A stretch of 64,000 bases of DNA, taken from positions 608,162 to 672,161 of the forward strand of contig VXAA01003156.1 in NCBI GenBank assembly GCA_013399115.1. The letters are read 5' to 3'. The stretch's first letter is position 1; the number at the start of each line of letters is the position of its first letter. The notes under the pieces are model-generated. The model ran no database searches. It was not told the origin of the DNA and saw only the letters and a list, made by a program, of their open reading frames with translations. Shown here one piece after another: positions 23,653 through 38,600 of the stretch. Position numbers and translations under genes: made by a program. The DNA is from Anseranas semipalmata. Its lineage: Eukaryota; Chordata; Aves; Anseriformes; Anseranatidae.

Positions 23653-26600
23653 GTAAGAGTGCAGAATGCAAACTGGTTTTGTCATCTCTTTCTGTCTATT
23701 GCAATATTTTCGTGGGTTGTGCTGTGCAACAAATGCAGCCAGGCTCGACTGCATAATTGTTTCTGAGTCTAGGTAGAATAAAGCTGAGTTTGGAAATGCA
23801 GAGTAGTTGTGTTATAGAACAGCTTTTGTAATTTTCAGTTTTTCTTGATGAAATTGACAGCATTTGCACAATCACTTAGTGCACTTGAATCCTTTCTGTG
23901 TAAACTTGTAATGTGTCAACCAAAGATGAAAATGAGTAGAAAACATGCTTTAAAATAACAGAATATTGCATAGCTTGCAGTATGTCTAGTCCTTAAAGTA
24001 ACTTTAATTTTTTTGATGATCCAATCAAGTTCGAGGGTTGATAATATCTATACAGAATATTTTTTATGCAGTTCAGTTTTCTTTTTAACTGCTGATTTGT
24101 AGTTTAGATGATTGAGTACTTACCTTTTGATTTAGAAAAAATAATTTTGCTCTATCAAAGTTTAGTGGAGTGGTTGCTATACTTGTATTGTCACTGTTTA
24201 CATGTTTGGAATGTCTGTCTGAGTTTCAGCCCTTCTGGCTCAAGGGCTTCAGACCCTTACTCCACTTCAGCCTCCTTCCCTTCGTATGACTTGTTTGTGT
24301 AGCACAGATTGTGTCACTGTGGCTTTTTTTCTTGAGCACAATTAGCTTCTCAGCTAGCTTCAGGATACCCTGGTGGTGCAAATAATACAAATGAAAAGCC
24401 TCAATAGGCTTAATATGCCAGGAAGTACAGGACTGGGTACAAAGGAAACTACTTACAAGAGAAGTGTTGTTTCTAGTGATGTAATGTATTAATTGTGTCT
24501 GTTAAGCTGTAAGGTATAATCACTGGCTGGCTCCTAATACTGAGTTATTAAGCCTAGGTCAGAGCTAAGTAGAGCCTAATGCCAGCCGCATACCATACGT
24601 GAAGATGAAAGTGCGCGACCTGGCCTTCGGGTGCTGCATGAACCGTTTTCTTCTGAAGCCCAAGAGAGATAGTATACCAGAAATGTTTGTAGTCAAAGCT
24701 GAATACAAATAAAACAAACCAAAAAACAAGATGATAATCAATTTGTAATAATATGTCTATTTTTTTTTAAACATCGTGTTAGTCTGAGAGACTCTTGAAT
24801 GTTGTTGGTCCTTACTATTAAGTATTTCTGTAAACATTCAAGATAAACTCCAAAGGCAATTACATTGAAAAATTGGACTCGTTCCTAAATGTATTATTTC
24901 TTCTTTTTGTGAAGTCTGTAGTAGCTCTTCAGGAATGTTGTATGTAATCAGATGCTTCAAAAGTTTATATTGCCTCCCAGGCTCTTAAGTATAGGGAGAG
25001 TTTGAGTATAAACATAACCCTAACAATTTGGAAGGTTTGGGAAACTTTACAGATTAAATATTCACTAAATTTGTTGGTTTTGATTAATTTTAGGTAACAT
25101 TTGGGTGCTACAATTTAGTTAACAAATTGCTATGGCTGACAGCACTTCTCAAAAGCAGTACAATTTTTTTGAGAATGCAAAATTTTTCCAGCAAGTTGTA
25201 CTGGAGAAATTACTCCAAATTAGATGTTTGGTCCCTCTGTTCATGCTAATGAAGTATTTAGTCAATCACATGCCAGCCTCAGCCTTCCCGTTCTGTCTGG
25301 AGCCTGGCACGGGGTAATTTAGGTCAGGGCTTCTTTCAGTACAGGCTTCTGCATCCTGCCAGGCTGATGGTACGGAAGGCAGGGCTCGCAAGAAAGTCCA
25401 GTTATTGTCAGCTGAAGGGGAAATAGCTAGCAGCAACCATGAAGCACCTCGGACCAGTATTGTCACTGCTGTGCAGATGGGAATTTAGGTTGCACAGGTT
25501 TGGTGGTAAAATGTAACGATAAATCTTGGTGCTATTACAGCAAATTTTGCCTCATGCTGTTGTTGGAAGGATGTATGAAAGCCCACTTCATGTGCTATGA
25601 TCATTACCACAGTACTTCTTCTGAGAGATGAGCAGAACTGTCCACACTGGATAGGGTTAGAAATCCACCTGCCATCACGATATGTAAATACACTTATAAT
25701 GATAATATTGGGCACAGGGAATTTTAGTAATTTATTTTTTTGACATGCAAGAGCTTGTCAATATGCATGCTACTGGTGCTCTGCTTCTAGCATTTGGCCT
25801 TTCTGCTCGGCATATCGAGGCCGATGGGGAGGAGGAATGACGTGCGAGGAGCTCACCTGTGCAGCCGGGGGGTTTCTGACCGCTCTGCTCAGGTTCGCGG
25901 TGTGGCCGTGCGACTGCTCGGCGTGGCCCAAGCACCGGGGAGCGGTCGGGGCACGTGCTGTCGGAGCTGGCGCTGCCACACGCACAAAGCAGCGTGTTTT
26001 TAGCCTAAACGCACGTGAAGAGAAATTGAGAGGTATGTCCTGCTGTAAACTAATGTATATGAGTGCTACAGTTCTTGAGGAAGAAAGATGAAAATCCCAA
26101 CTCGCAGTTAGCTAAGAGGCACACTGTGTTAAAAGTGACGTTCATTGACGCTAATGTACTTCTGGAATTGTTCGGTGTATGTAATTTTAGTCAAAGCTTT
26201 ATGCAGCGTATTCATAAAATCATTTGTGCCCCTCTTTGTGTTTCAGGTTCTCTGGCACCTGGATATTTTTCGCCGCAGTTTCCGACAAATCACGACGCAC
26301 AAATGTATGGGTGATTCTTGCATCTTCTGTGCTCTCAAGGTAAAGGTTGGAAATAAATTTAATTTATTAAAAAATAAGAAAGTAACATATCTCTCCTGTA
26401 TTCAATATATGTAATTAAACTTGCATCTGGAAATTGGTGAGAGCAAAGGTAAATCTGATTAGATGCTGGGTGCTGATGCTCATAGTGCTGTTTTTTAAAT
26501 ATGTTCAGTCAATACATTGTGAAAATACTGTAGGTGAAGTTACAGATAAAAGGACTCTCATCAGTGGAGTGTGGATCATTGTGAACCTCCATGTTGTTTG

Positions 26601-29600
26601 AAATATCACTTCAGGCAGTAAAACGTCTGTTTTCTTTGTGTTTTTTTTCTAATTTCTCATTTGGTTTATAAATATTTTATCGTATATGGTTAATATGCTC
26701 TTCAGAATTTATCTTTCCTTCAGAGCTGCTTTAAATCTCAGCATGGAAGGCCTTTCTGTTCAAAGCTGTTGATTATGCAAGACTAAAAGGTATTTTCTAC
26801 TGTAAATATTGATGTCTGCATCAAATGGCTCAGCTCTTTGTGGTCTCTGTTTTAGAAAACATCAATTCTGTTTTTAGATGCAGATATAGTAACTGTCACA
26901 GATGCTGCCTGGACAGTAAGACATAGGTGCTAGTTCTGATTCAAAGTAGTGTTATGTACTTGAGTAAACTGTGCAATCCTACATCTCCATTTGTTTCTCC
27001 ACATTAATTTTTAGTGCTTCTGTTTTTTTGTTTTGTTTTGGGCCCTCTTTTTTAAATTCTGCTGTAAAGCCACTGCTGCCTCTAACCTGGTGGGAGAAAT
27101 GGACATAATCAAAACATGATGAAAACACTGCCTTTAATGTTCCTGAGCAGTGACTTTTTTCCTCTCTGAAATTAATACTGAGACATTTTCTTTGATCGCA
27201 AATAGGTTGTAAAATCTAAGTAAATATTTAAATTCATTGTGGGAGAATTTTTTGTACTATGTATTCTGTGTGCAGTAATGAAAAGGAGAGAGGCCATATC
27301 TTATAATATGGCAAAATAGAGAGTGCAAGGTTTAAATTAAGATCAACTGAAGTTCACAGATGATATACTAAAATAGCTGTCTTGCTACTGGTATATGACT
27401 TTAAGGGTGCCCTGGTAGGGACAGACTTGAGTTAGCTAGGGATTTTTTGATTGTTCTGGAGAGGTTTTCCATTGCAGAAGAACAGCAGAGGAGCCTTTTA
27501 TGCCTCTTAAGGCACGAAAAAGATAGGTGATTTCCTTTTGAAGGGGAATCTGTATCAGCAGATCTGTTGAAATAAGACAGGATGATATGTACTGTAGTAT
27601 CTTCAGAAGAGGATATTACCGTATGTTAGGAGCAAGATAGCACATCCAAAGTGAGAAATACAGCTCTGCAGACAAACAATGGAATATTGAGTATATCTCC
27701 TTCCATATAGTGAATGGGCAAGACAGGCATGATCTGGTTTGAGTTCATGAAGTTCAGTGGGAGAAATGATTTGAAGCTCATTCTTGGATTATTCCCTTAA
27801 GCATTGCCAAGTGATTGCTGGCATTCTTTGGTAGCTGAGGGCAGAAAGAAAAATATTTGGGAAATGATAATGAATATAAGTTTTTGCTGTTCTGATGTTT
27901 AACCTAACAGCAAGATACGGCAAGGAGATACCAGCAAGTCAGACAAGTTCTGCCGTTTGACTGAAAGTAAAGTGGAGTCTGAGGCAGAGTTGCTTAGTTT
28001 TAGTGTAAAGATATTAGTTGAAGTCTTGTTCTGAATGAGAACACTGAAAAAGAGGAGGAAAAAAAAGATGCTATGTGAAAGAGGACAGGATGAACATTTA
28101 TGCAACTGGTATAGAAAGGTAAATTGAAAAAAAAGATGCATCTGGATTAGCAGTACCAGTATGAGAGGGGCAAAGCACTACAATAAGACTGGAAGGTGGC
28201 AGAATCTCTAGAATATATGTATTAAAAGCAGACATTGGGTCAAAGAGTGTTTAGTTTTGTTGTAAATTCTTACTTTTGATGTCTAGCTGAAGTGTGCAGT
28301 ATAGCTTTATAAACTTCTAAGTGACAGGTAGAGTGGTAGAATTCACAAATTGTATGCCTGCAGCCATATGCTTGCTTTTAAATTATGCAGCCTTTGAAAA
28401 AATTGCTGCCCTCTCTTCGTGCTCACAGGTATCTTCCAGGACTTTTTGGTTTGTTTCCTATCTGAAGTTCTTACCAATGCCATATTCAGCCTTAAGGTGT
28501 TACAGCTCTAAGCTTCCAGCAAAGCTATAGTATAGAATTGTGCTAAATCCTCAAGTTCTTTTGCGCATTTTAAAAACCTTCAGTCTGACTGTGTGCAGAA
28601 TTCTAATAGCTCACAAAACTCAATATATAATGAAAAATTCTGAAGAAATGCATAAACAAGTAAAGAATTATCTGGACAAGTATTTCTGAATGTGGGCAGT
28701 AACCAGTACTTGACAAAGTAAAAAACAACAAAAAAATTAAATTCCAACTGGCTTTGATCCAAACCAAAATGTTAATGTTTTCTCTATCTGCAGTCAGTTC
28801 TTCATGGGAAATATCAGAGTGTTCTACCCAAGTCTATTCTACAATCTTCAGAATGTTTACAGGCATTTATTGTAAAACTATACAAGAGAAAAAATATGTG
28901 GAAATCTGCTTGTTAGAAGTCACAGAACTGTTTTACTCTTGGTTCCTGTATGTTTGTTAACTTAAAGCATCTCATCATTTGGTTTTTGAGTGATGTCATG
29001 ACAAATTTCCACCATAATTAAATTGTGTAAAATGTTGATGTTTGTCCATAAATATTTGAAAAATTTCACTGATTTTTTTTTCATGGTGTTACCAATTCAA
29101 ATATTATAAAGATGTGTAACAAAGAATGTCACTTAACTTTATTTGAAATGGGGCATGTAGCCTTCCCCCCAAATCAAACAAACAAACAAAAAAACACCAC
29201 AAAACAACAACCCCCCCCAAACACCAGAAACATTGGTTGTCTTACAAGCATGCAACTGAAAAGGTGGGGATACTAAACGATAAAGGAATGCACGAGGGAT
29301 AGCCCCAGACTACGGAGATGACTGCATTCGTCTTCATAAACTCCTTAAGCAAGGCAGTATGGGGAAAAACAAAGCAAAACAAAACAACAAAAAAGGCTGT
29401 TTTAAAGTATTTACTTGTCCTCTGCTGCCCTCTGGGTAAGTGGTTCTCAAACTGCCTTTTTTTTCTTGAAAATGCTGGGGCTGTCTGGCACACAATATGT
29501 ATAAACTTGTATCCGACAAATGGGGTAATGTGCTTAATATGCACCTATTACTGCAAGTATCACCAAGAGTATTTTGTGTCCTGCTGCAGCACGATCATCC

Positions 29601-32600
29601 TTTCCCATCCTTGCTCATCTTTTCCCCTGCCCTGGTCTTCTCGTGTGCTCTGGAAGCCTATAGCTGTTGTCCTGCCGGGGTAATGTCAGTTTAGCCTTCA
29701 GGTCTTTGACATCCTCTTTCTCTTGAATCTTGCCTTAGGCTTTGCTAAGATGAGGGAGAAGATATGGCTGGATCCAGTGGGAAGCCAAGAATTTGGATCT
29801 CTATACCATGCGAAAATCTCCCATTAGGGTCTGGGGAGAGGTAATTAGCCTTGCATGCCGTGAGGTGGAACTGCCCAAGATGCTGTCCAGACTGAGCGAG
29901 GATGGAGCAGGACGCGTTTACTTTTCTCCAAAGCATGCTGGCATGTTCTGATTCCAGCCTAGCCTGTGAAGGGGCCAGGACCCAGGGGAAAGAGTCAACG
30001 TCCCACCCCTCCTCTGTTTGCCTTCACAGGATACCTTCTGTGGTGGGCAGAGAGGGTTCACACTCTTTCCCTAGTTTGGTTGCTCTAAAGGAGACGTTCT
30101 CTTCCCGTTGACTTTAGAGGAAGATAGTCTTCACTAGGCTAAATTTAGCCTTTGAATAACACCGAAGAAGTTATTTTTTTCGCGCTTGCTTGGCTTGCTG
30201 CAACTATTTCTAGGGATTCTGATGTCATGCACAGTATTTACTGTTAATGCTCAGCTAGCTCCATAAATATTATTTGTAATTTTAAATTACTTTGTAAAAT
30301 GAGGGATCACAGGACAGTGATATGTCATATCGGATATCAACTCACATTTTGGTTTTGTGCCACATTGAAGACATCCATTGCATAAATTCTTGAAGTGAAG
30401 TAGTTTTAAAACTTGCTAAGCTACCTGGCTATGTTTGTGGCTACAAAATGAACCTTGAAACCATTCTAGACATATGTTCATTGGCCTTTCTGAAGGAACA
30501 TTGCATCAACAGCTGTAAAATACAAGGAAGAGCTGCAGACTCTGTACTGGAATCCCAAACATTGTTCGTTAAGGTGTTGTGGCGTTATTCAAGGTTTTTT
30601 TTTTTTTATGTTTGTTTTTTTTTAGTATACTAGCTGTCTTTACCACTATGCGGTTTGCCTGCTGTAACACTGGAACAGCTTTTTGATTTATTATTAATGT
30701 TGAAGTCTACTGTGTTCTGTTTTGTTTTCCTTTTTCTAGAGCATGACTTTGCTTTGGTGTTTGTTTATCACAGCTGGAAGGGGGCAGGAAGGGGGAAATC
30801 CGTCCACTGTGCTGAGCATGCCACAGAGTTTGTTCTCCTTCCAGGGATTGTACTGGGAGCTCTATAGTGCCAGGATATAGGACAGAGTGTTTTTTGTAGT
30901 TTGCAAAGAAGAATGCTCTATTGATTGACAAATTCCAACAGGGCTGTTCTTCTTTGTAATTTTGTCGTGTAACAAAAACAGGAAGAATGTGAATTTTCTG
31001 TGTAGAAATGATTGTTTTCTAAGGTGAAAACTGAGAACAATAGGATATTAGAATGCTTAAAGAATTGGACTGACAAAAATTCATAGTTCTGATTAGGCAT
31101 CTGTTTGAAACTGATGGATTTGTTATGAAAAGTTCATGACATGGTTGCGACGATAAGTTGGCTGCCAAGATCTTGTTCTCTTGTTTTGTGCTTCTTTTTT
31201 AGGATAATATTTTGGGGTACAACAGTATCAAAAATATATGAAATACTTTTATTGTGTTAGGTTTTTTTTTTTTTTCAGTTGGCAATTGCAATTAACTCCC
31301 AGACAAAAAATAATTAGCAGCAAATACAGTTTCCTGAGCTGATACACTGGTAACTGAAGCTTCCAAATGATGATTGCCTTTTTTATCTTGAGCAAGCGGT
31401 TTATCTTTTTTTTTCTTCCTTGATCAATTGCCACCTAGTTGATGTGAGCACTCTGATTTGGACTTCTTTTCATGACATCTTCCTAAACAAAACTTGCAGA
31501 AAGTACATTTTTATTTGATTTTGTTTCTTAGCCAGGGAATGCATGACTTTGCAGTCCATACTGGGGGGTGATATGTTAATGTTTAGGGCACGGTGTGAGT
31601 GAAAATGTAGAACAGACTGTAATGGAAAGGAATAAAGGGAAGTCTAGGTTGATTGTTATCAGACATGGAGGTTTAGAAAGTAATCCAGAAACAAATTTTC
31701 ACTCTTGAAGGCAAATATAACATAAGGAAATATGAGGAAGAAATCTGAGCTAGTAGTAATTTGGTAGATAGAGACTGATGTGGCTGGATGGGGAAAACGT
31801 GAGTTTAACAGCCAGAATTGTTATTGAAACAGGTTGCTGTACTGAGTAGGAGGATGCATCAGGAGAGGAGAGTGATGTTCTAGATGAGACATTAGGTATT
31901 GTAGACAAGAAAAAGTTTTAAAACAAACAAAAGGACTATTAATTGAGTTACAGCAAGAATAATATTGGTATGCTGAGCAATGGGAGAGGGATGAGGATTG
32001 GCCATGCTAATATTTGTAACTTTTGCTAAAAGGCAGAAACTGGTGACATAGTGAATACTACAGCATTTGGAGGGAACATGTTTTGTTATTTGAAAGAAAT
32101 ACCATGCTGCTAGATCTGCAGTGCTATCCCCATCCAGAAGGAACTTCTGCTCAGTGCTGGAAGAGAATAATTGATTCTTGGAAAGCTGCCAAGGACAGGA
32201 CTCAAATTTACAGTGTGGACACTGATCTGATTCGGTAGCTGTTGCCTGTGGTCTTCAGCCATCAATTTATTCTTACGCCAGCCTGTTTCTACATGCTTGA
32301 TTAAAAAGTTACATGTACCTGTGCATCAAGTCTAGGGTTTGTTCCATCGGTCTGGTCAGATACATGTTGCAGATGTCAGGGTACCCCTGAATAAATTGAA
32401 TTCTTTCCTAGGGAGACAATGGATTGCAAGCACTGTTAGAGATGATTTGGAGCAGATCTCCTAGACTGGGGGGAGGGGGCAGGATTCACAGGTATTTCAG
32501 CTTCATGATCTTAAAATTAAGAAGTCTAAAACTTCAATCCCATGAATTACCTCAAAGAATAAATACTGTCTTATTCTCTAACCAACTGAAGCACAACTCA

Positions 32601-35600
32601 TTTTATAATCATGCTTGTGAATTTCAGCAGTCTGAAACAGAAAGCTGGGTTTTAACTTCAACAGTTCCACAGTAAGTGTTCCTTGTCTCAAACCGTAAGT
32701 TCTTCTTTGAAGCTTTAGAAAGTTGGTATGGATCCCCACACTTCCCAGGCTGGAGGAGATGATTCTGGGAGAGCACTGACTCTGCAAGCCCTTGTTCCGA
32801 CAGGTGTCAGAAGCTCAAACCTGTAGTAGAAGGGACAAGAAGCTTCCAGTTAGAAACTAGGAAAAAAAGCCTTTTGAATGGTAATAAACCAAGTGAGGCC
32901 TTAGAATAGATTGCCTGGGGTGGTTAAGGAATTTCCAGATTTAGATGGATCTGAGAGCAAGCTGGCCTAGGATCAACTATGTGAAGAATATAGTTGATCT
33001 TGACTTAGTACTTGGGCATGGACCAGATGCAACTAGATGGGCATCAGCAATTTATTTCTGTAAGGAACAGTTGTGCTTCCCAATTCTGCTGTCTGTGCTA
33101 CCCTTTCCAGACCTTTGAAGATCTGTGGGGAGGGAGATATGGAGAGAGACAGGCTTCTTTTTTATATTGACCTCAGGCATGCAGTGTTACTAGAAGGCAT
33201 ACTTCCTGTCTGAAAAATCCCTTGCTTGTGCTCTTCTGTATTGGCTCGTCCCAACATGCCAAGCACACGTCATCAGTACAGAAATCAAAGTACTGCTGTT
33301 AGTTCAATATTAGGAATTGTCCGTGTTTTATGTTAAGCCAGCATATTTTTTTCTTTCAGTTCTGCTCCCTTGATTTGAGTTACTGAAAACCGGTAAAATA
33401 GGAAAAACTTCTCTTGTTCATAAAGCTTTTAGTGGTGTCTCTTCCTATTGTGGCTGTTAAGGAGACTGAACTGTATTGGGATGTAACCATTTCAAGAGAA
33501 CATCAGTGCAGTGAATACACCAATGGAGTTTTCACTATCAGGTGAAGAAGTTTTTGAAAGAGAACTAAGTTGGAATGTTTCATATATGAAGCTATCATTA
33601 AGTTCCAGAAGCACTTGGAGAAAAGGTGTCATGAAAACTCCTGTAGCAGGACCAGCAGTGCTTTTCTGGTCTGCGCCCAGCTGGCTTTCAGACCTGCATA
33701 TGGAACAAATTTAAGTGATTAACAGTGTAGCTCAAGGGCAAGATCGGAAGTTAAGGAGAGAGATCTGACTTAGATAACTTAGAATGATGAAACGTCAGGC
33801 AATGCCACACCTGTCCATCTAAGGCTGAGACAAGAAAGACCTGTTCTGAAGAAAAGGTGAGCAAAGAACCTATCTTGAAAAATAAGGAGATGGGGAAACA
33901 ACTCCCATGTCTACCCTGCAACCACCCTCCAAGCAAAAAAAAAAAAACCAGAACAACAACAAAATAACCCACCAAACCCTGTGGTGAAAGTGCATATGAC
34001 TCCATTTGAGGTGCTTTTTTGGGCTTCCTATAAGCTGCTAGTGCTGTGTTTCAGAGTGTTTTAAACGGCACTGTGCAATGATAAGATAAGATTTGATCTT
34101 TATTAGATTAAAAAGCTCAAGTACTCGCTGTTTTTAAGACGTTTTAGTCCTCAAAATTTAAAGAAGACTATACCATTGTGTTCTGTGTTACTACAAATCT
34201 TGAAAGGCATTCTATATAATATTGAGATCTTTTGTTGCTTGATTTTACATATTAAAATTCTTTACAGCATTCTTTGATGTTACTGAATTATTTCTGTTCT
34301 GTGGTTGTGGTAACAGATTTCACGGTTTTCTGCTATTATATATTTACTGAAAGGTTTTTGTTTGTTTGTTTGCTTTTGATCTTTATTTCTAATTGTGAAG
34401 GCTGCAGTTTTGTAATGCAAAAAAAAATTTAAAGTGCAATATCTTGTGGAATAACTCCAAAACAGTCGCTTATAATCATCAGGGTCATGTTTTCATTACT
34501 GAATCTCTTTGTTAACTACTGGGTACATTACAGGTAAAAGTAAAGTACTCTGTTTCCTCAAAGATGGTTTTAGTCTGCTTGCTTGTTGGCTTCTGCTTTT
34601 ACCTTGTTAGAAGCCTGGACTGATTCTCCCCCTGCCAAGAGTGCAGAGCCATTTCAGAGCTCTCACTGGGGCAAACTGGGTCCTGTCCATCAGTTCCCTG
34701 CTGTTAGGTTTTGTGCCAGTCCCTAGGCAAGTGCCTCAGTTTCCAGATCTGTGAAGTAAGACTGATGATAACCAGAATGAACATGTTTCTAAAGCACAGT
34801 CATGAATATTTTCAAGTGCTCTTAAATTGTTTAATGAGAAGTGCTTCATTAGGATGGAATTATTTTTCAATGTTGTTTTTTTTTTTNCGCTGAAATGAGA
34901 AAATTTACTAAGGAAGCATGAGACTTGCTCTGTTATCAGTGTGACAGAAATTGGAATCAGGATTGTTAAGGACAGAGTTTGTTATTCTTTCCATTTTTAG
35001 ATATGTCTGTATAAAAGGTAGCTGAAGAAAATTGGCTGTAACTCATGAAGTGTGAGACTTGCCTCAGAGCCTTCTCTTCGTTACCACTTTCCACGTTATT
35101 TTCTGGTACTCTAAATGCAGTATTAGAAGAGTCACAGTCCTCAGCACAATGGGCTCTCACCCATGAATATGCACCGTAAGCACTACCAAAATAAAAGATA
35201 AAAATAGCAGTAAAGAGAGATGCATGTTTTACATCCGTATTTGATAATCTGTCAACACTATAAGTTCTACCATTTCTACAGCCAGAGATGGAGCAGACAC
35301 TGAGGTTTGTTTGTTTGGCTGTGCAATGACAGAGGTGTTCTGCACTTTTTCAGCCTCTTCAAAGCAGCTGAGATGGCAGAGCTTGGCAAACCTTCTCGCA
35401 GTTTACCTGTTCACTTCCTGATAAGAAGCGAATAAGAATAGTTAAAGGAGAAAGAGGTTCAAGTTATTTATTTCCAATGAATATTAATTCTAAGAATGTT
35501 GGGGAGAAGCTTTCAGTAATTAAGGGAAGAAGTGACACAGGAGTGAACATCACTACAGATTCTCATTATAGATTTGAAAGAAAAATAAACCAGCAAATCG

Positions 35601-38600
35601 GTTTGAGGTTAGCTTTCTCATTCTTGTTTGGCTTGTTTAGAAGGCAGAAAAGCGAAGTAGTATACAGTTGATGATGTTATTTTTTTACTGCAGTAAGAAC
35701 AGACTTTTTCTGCAGTCTTTAAGGAAATTGTGAGGAAAGTTTTACAGGAAAATAGAAGCAGAATTTTGAGATTGACGCTGATGAAAATATTTGCTCGTCA
35801 TATGGAATGAGGTAGAAAACAGTGTTGGAAGAGTAAGAATTGTCTGAAAATAAGGGCTAGAATTTTTTACTTAGACTGAGGATCTTGCATACAGAATTGC
35901 TCTGTTTTTGTAGGAGGGTGAAATGAAAATTAAATAACTGTTCAGAAGATCTCTTGGAGATTACACATGCAATAAAAGTGGGGTTTTAGTTGTGAATATG
36001 TGCTGAACTTTCATGTGTATAATCTGCACTTCTGACGATAATGCATCTTTATAGAACTACTTGTCCTTGCAACTGATTACACAGATGAGCTGTGAGTTAC
36101 AGGTGTCAAATGGCAGCAAGCGAACAACAGCTGGCCATGCTTTGGAGCTGCTGTTCATGTCATGTCTTTTCCCCTCCTGTATGCTGACCCAGGCATCATC
36201 TGATTCTTACCCGCTTGGACTTACTGGAAAGTAAATAAAAGATTGCAAGCAACATGTTGTAGGCTGAGAAGTTTGGAAAGAGTTGACTGAGAGGAAAGTA
36301 GAAGGCATGTATAAGAAGAAATCTACTAGTGTGGAGTGAAATAGTCAAGAGGGGGAAATAGGAATAAAAAGTGTGGAAGTTTTGGTGTCTGTTGTATTTG
36401 CTTTGGGCAAAAGTCTGAGGGTGATTAACATAGAGGGGAAATTTGCCTCATGCTCCAAACCCTCACTTTGCATGTGTGCTCTTTGAAAGGAAAGAAAGGA
36501 AAACACCGCAAAGATAGATATGGTTTCAAAGGAGAAACTCGTAGGATTTTCTGTTGTAGTCCCTGTACAATACAAATATCTGTGTTGCTTGATCAAAGTG
36601 AGTTAAAGGTTTCTTGTTTCTTTTCAGATAACTTATTGGTCACGTGTTTGAAAAATACAGTGACTAACCTATTTTTTGGTTTTCTTACTAGAGTATTTTC
36701 AACCAGTTTCAATGTAGCAGTGAGAAGGTACTGCCTTCTGATGCCCTGCGCACAGCTCTTGCAAAGACATTTCAGGATGAGCAACGGTTCCAGCTGGGCA
36801 TCATGGACGATGCTGCTGAATGTTTTGTGAGTATAGTTGAAAGATTCTCCAAAGGCATAGATGCAAACCCCCACTATGCAGTTAACCCCTCCACCCCAAT
36901 TCCAACAGGCCTTGAATATGCAGCCTGGAAAAGATAGATTACCAAGCTTGAAGTGTTTCAGTGGGGAAACCAGCACTTGTTTTAATAACTATCACTAATG
37001 ATTTTGAAATAGAAACATCAGTGTTACACATCTTTACATTTAAACTTTTGCATATGTAGTGCTTGCAGTCTCAAGTATATGTTCGATAGGAATGGTGTGG
37101 TGTGTGTTTTGTTTTCTTTGTTTGCTTGTTTTAAATCTCTCCATGCTTAGCAAAATTCTCATGGTGGGGCGTGATGCTAAAACCTCACGAATATAATGTT
37201 CTTGCTCAAAGAAAGCAATCCAGTTTTCTCGTGTACAAGCAGTTCGGGTTGGTCATTACTGCAAGGGCTTTGTCAGTACCAGCAAAATTAATAGTTGGAA
37301 TTGGTTGCTTGTTTGCTTCTGTAGCACTTATATAGATAAAGATACAGATGAAGATCCACCATCCCCTGCCCCAGCCCTCCTCTTTCCAAATTTCTCTTAG
37401 GAGATACCTCATAAAATTTTATATTGCAGACCTGGTCTAAGTTACGCTTTTTGAAGAAAAGTTGGACCAAGTAAGTAAAGTTGGAATGTTCAGGTTATTC
37501 TGAAAGGAGATAGCAATACTCTGTATTATACTGTGGTCAGGACCCTTGACTTCTGTTCTTGTTCCACTGTTCTGCTGCATGCTAAAGAGCCATTCTGACT
37601 ACTCCTGCTCACTGAAGGTGCTTCTTCCAGCCAGAGCTGTGTGCTTGTTAATTCTTAAAGTACAACCATGCTGGATTTACTACTGCATGTAAAACTCCTC
37701 TCAGGCAAAGCACCATTCAGAGTGGAGTCCTTTCTACATCTTAAATCTTTCATTTCCTGTACCGATCTAATTTGACAGTTGAACTGGAGGAAATTACAGA
37801 AGTGTGATAAATTCATATAGCTGTTGTAGATCCTCTCTTAGCCTTCTAAATAGGCTTATGGTAACCCAAGCTATCCTGTGTTTGTGGAATACCACGGCAG
37901 AGAGAATAATCGTATAGAAAAACAGTATAGTTTAATAGGCCTGCTTAAAATGGAAATAGATCATACCAATAAAGCCTTGAAGTGAAATAAGTGAGATTAG
38001 CCTATATTGGAGCCCCTGTCAACACAGCTATGTCAGATCTTTTTGTGTGCAGCCCAGCACATTAACAGAGGTCGGTACGTAGCAGAACATGGGAACTTCT
38101 GATTAGATTTCTCAAGAAAGGAACTAATCTAAATAGCCCATCTAGTACTAGAAGAAGAGTCCCCACAAGCATGTTTGTTAGGTTAACCATGCTGGTACAA
38201 AGACACTTAAGAGTGGTAATTTTGAGGTTAAGCTTTAAGGCAGAGATAATTCCATAGCTTTTCACTTAGTTACCCTTTTCAGCCCGAAAGGCAGAGATTT
38301 AATTTAAATGGCAGAAGAAGAGCTTAGATTATTAAGTTCAAAGGAAACTGTACTGGGCCAGAGCTATTTTGCCTAATAATTAATCTTGACCTGGTTCTTG
38401 AAGGCCTGTCAGCCATCCAGGCAACTCATGCTGGTGGTGAAAACTGCTGCTGGAAGAGGTGGCAGCAGTCTGCTGTCACCCCCAGACTGCTGTCACCCCC
38501 AGATAAATGTTGGCAACAATAGGAGGAGAGGAGGCCTTAGGACAAGAACTCCTGGGAGGTTTAAAACAGATGGAGTTGTCTAGAAAATGTTCAGTGGTTT

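Larger units (their letters stand above)
26340..36691 (+). other. USP54: USP54 intron after coding exon 2 (10.4 kb)
   Basis: GT-AG intron, the largest fully contained in the window. Contents recognised: a low-complexity A/C-rich patch near 29169-29225, poly-T tracts near 30597-30608 and 31262-31275, an old CR1-like fragment near 32700-33060 and a single N at 34887. No other exon of USP54 is needed or found here. Confidence 0.9.

Noticed and set aside
32971..32999. 10-bp inverted repeat with a 9-nt loop
   Set aside because: Inverted repeats of this length and spacing are expected about once in 64 kb by chance. It also lies in the probable old CR1 fragment.
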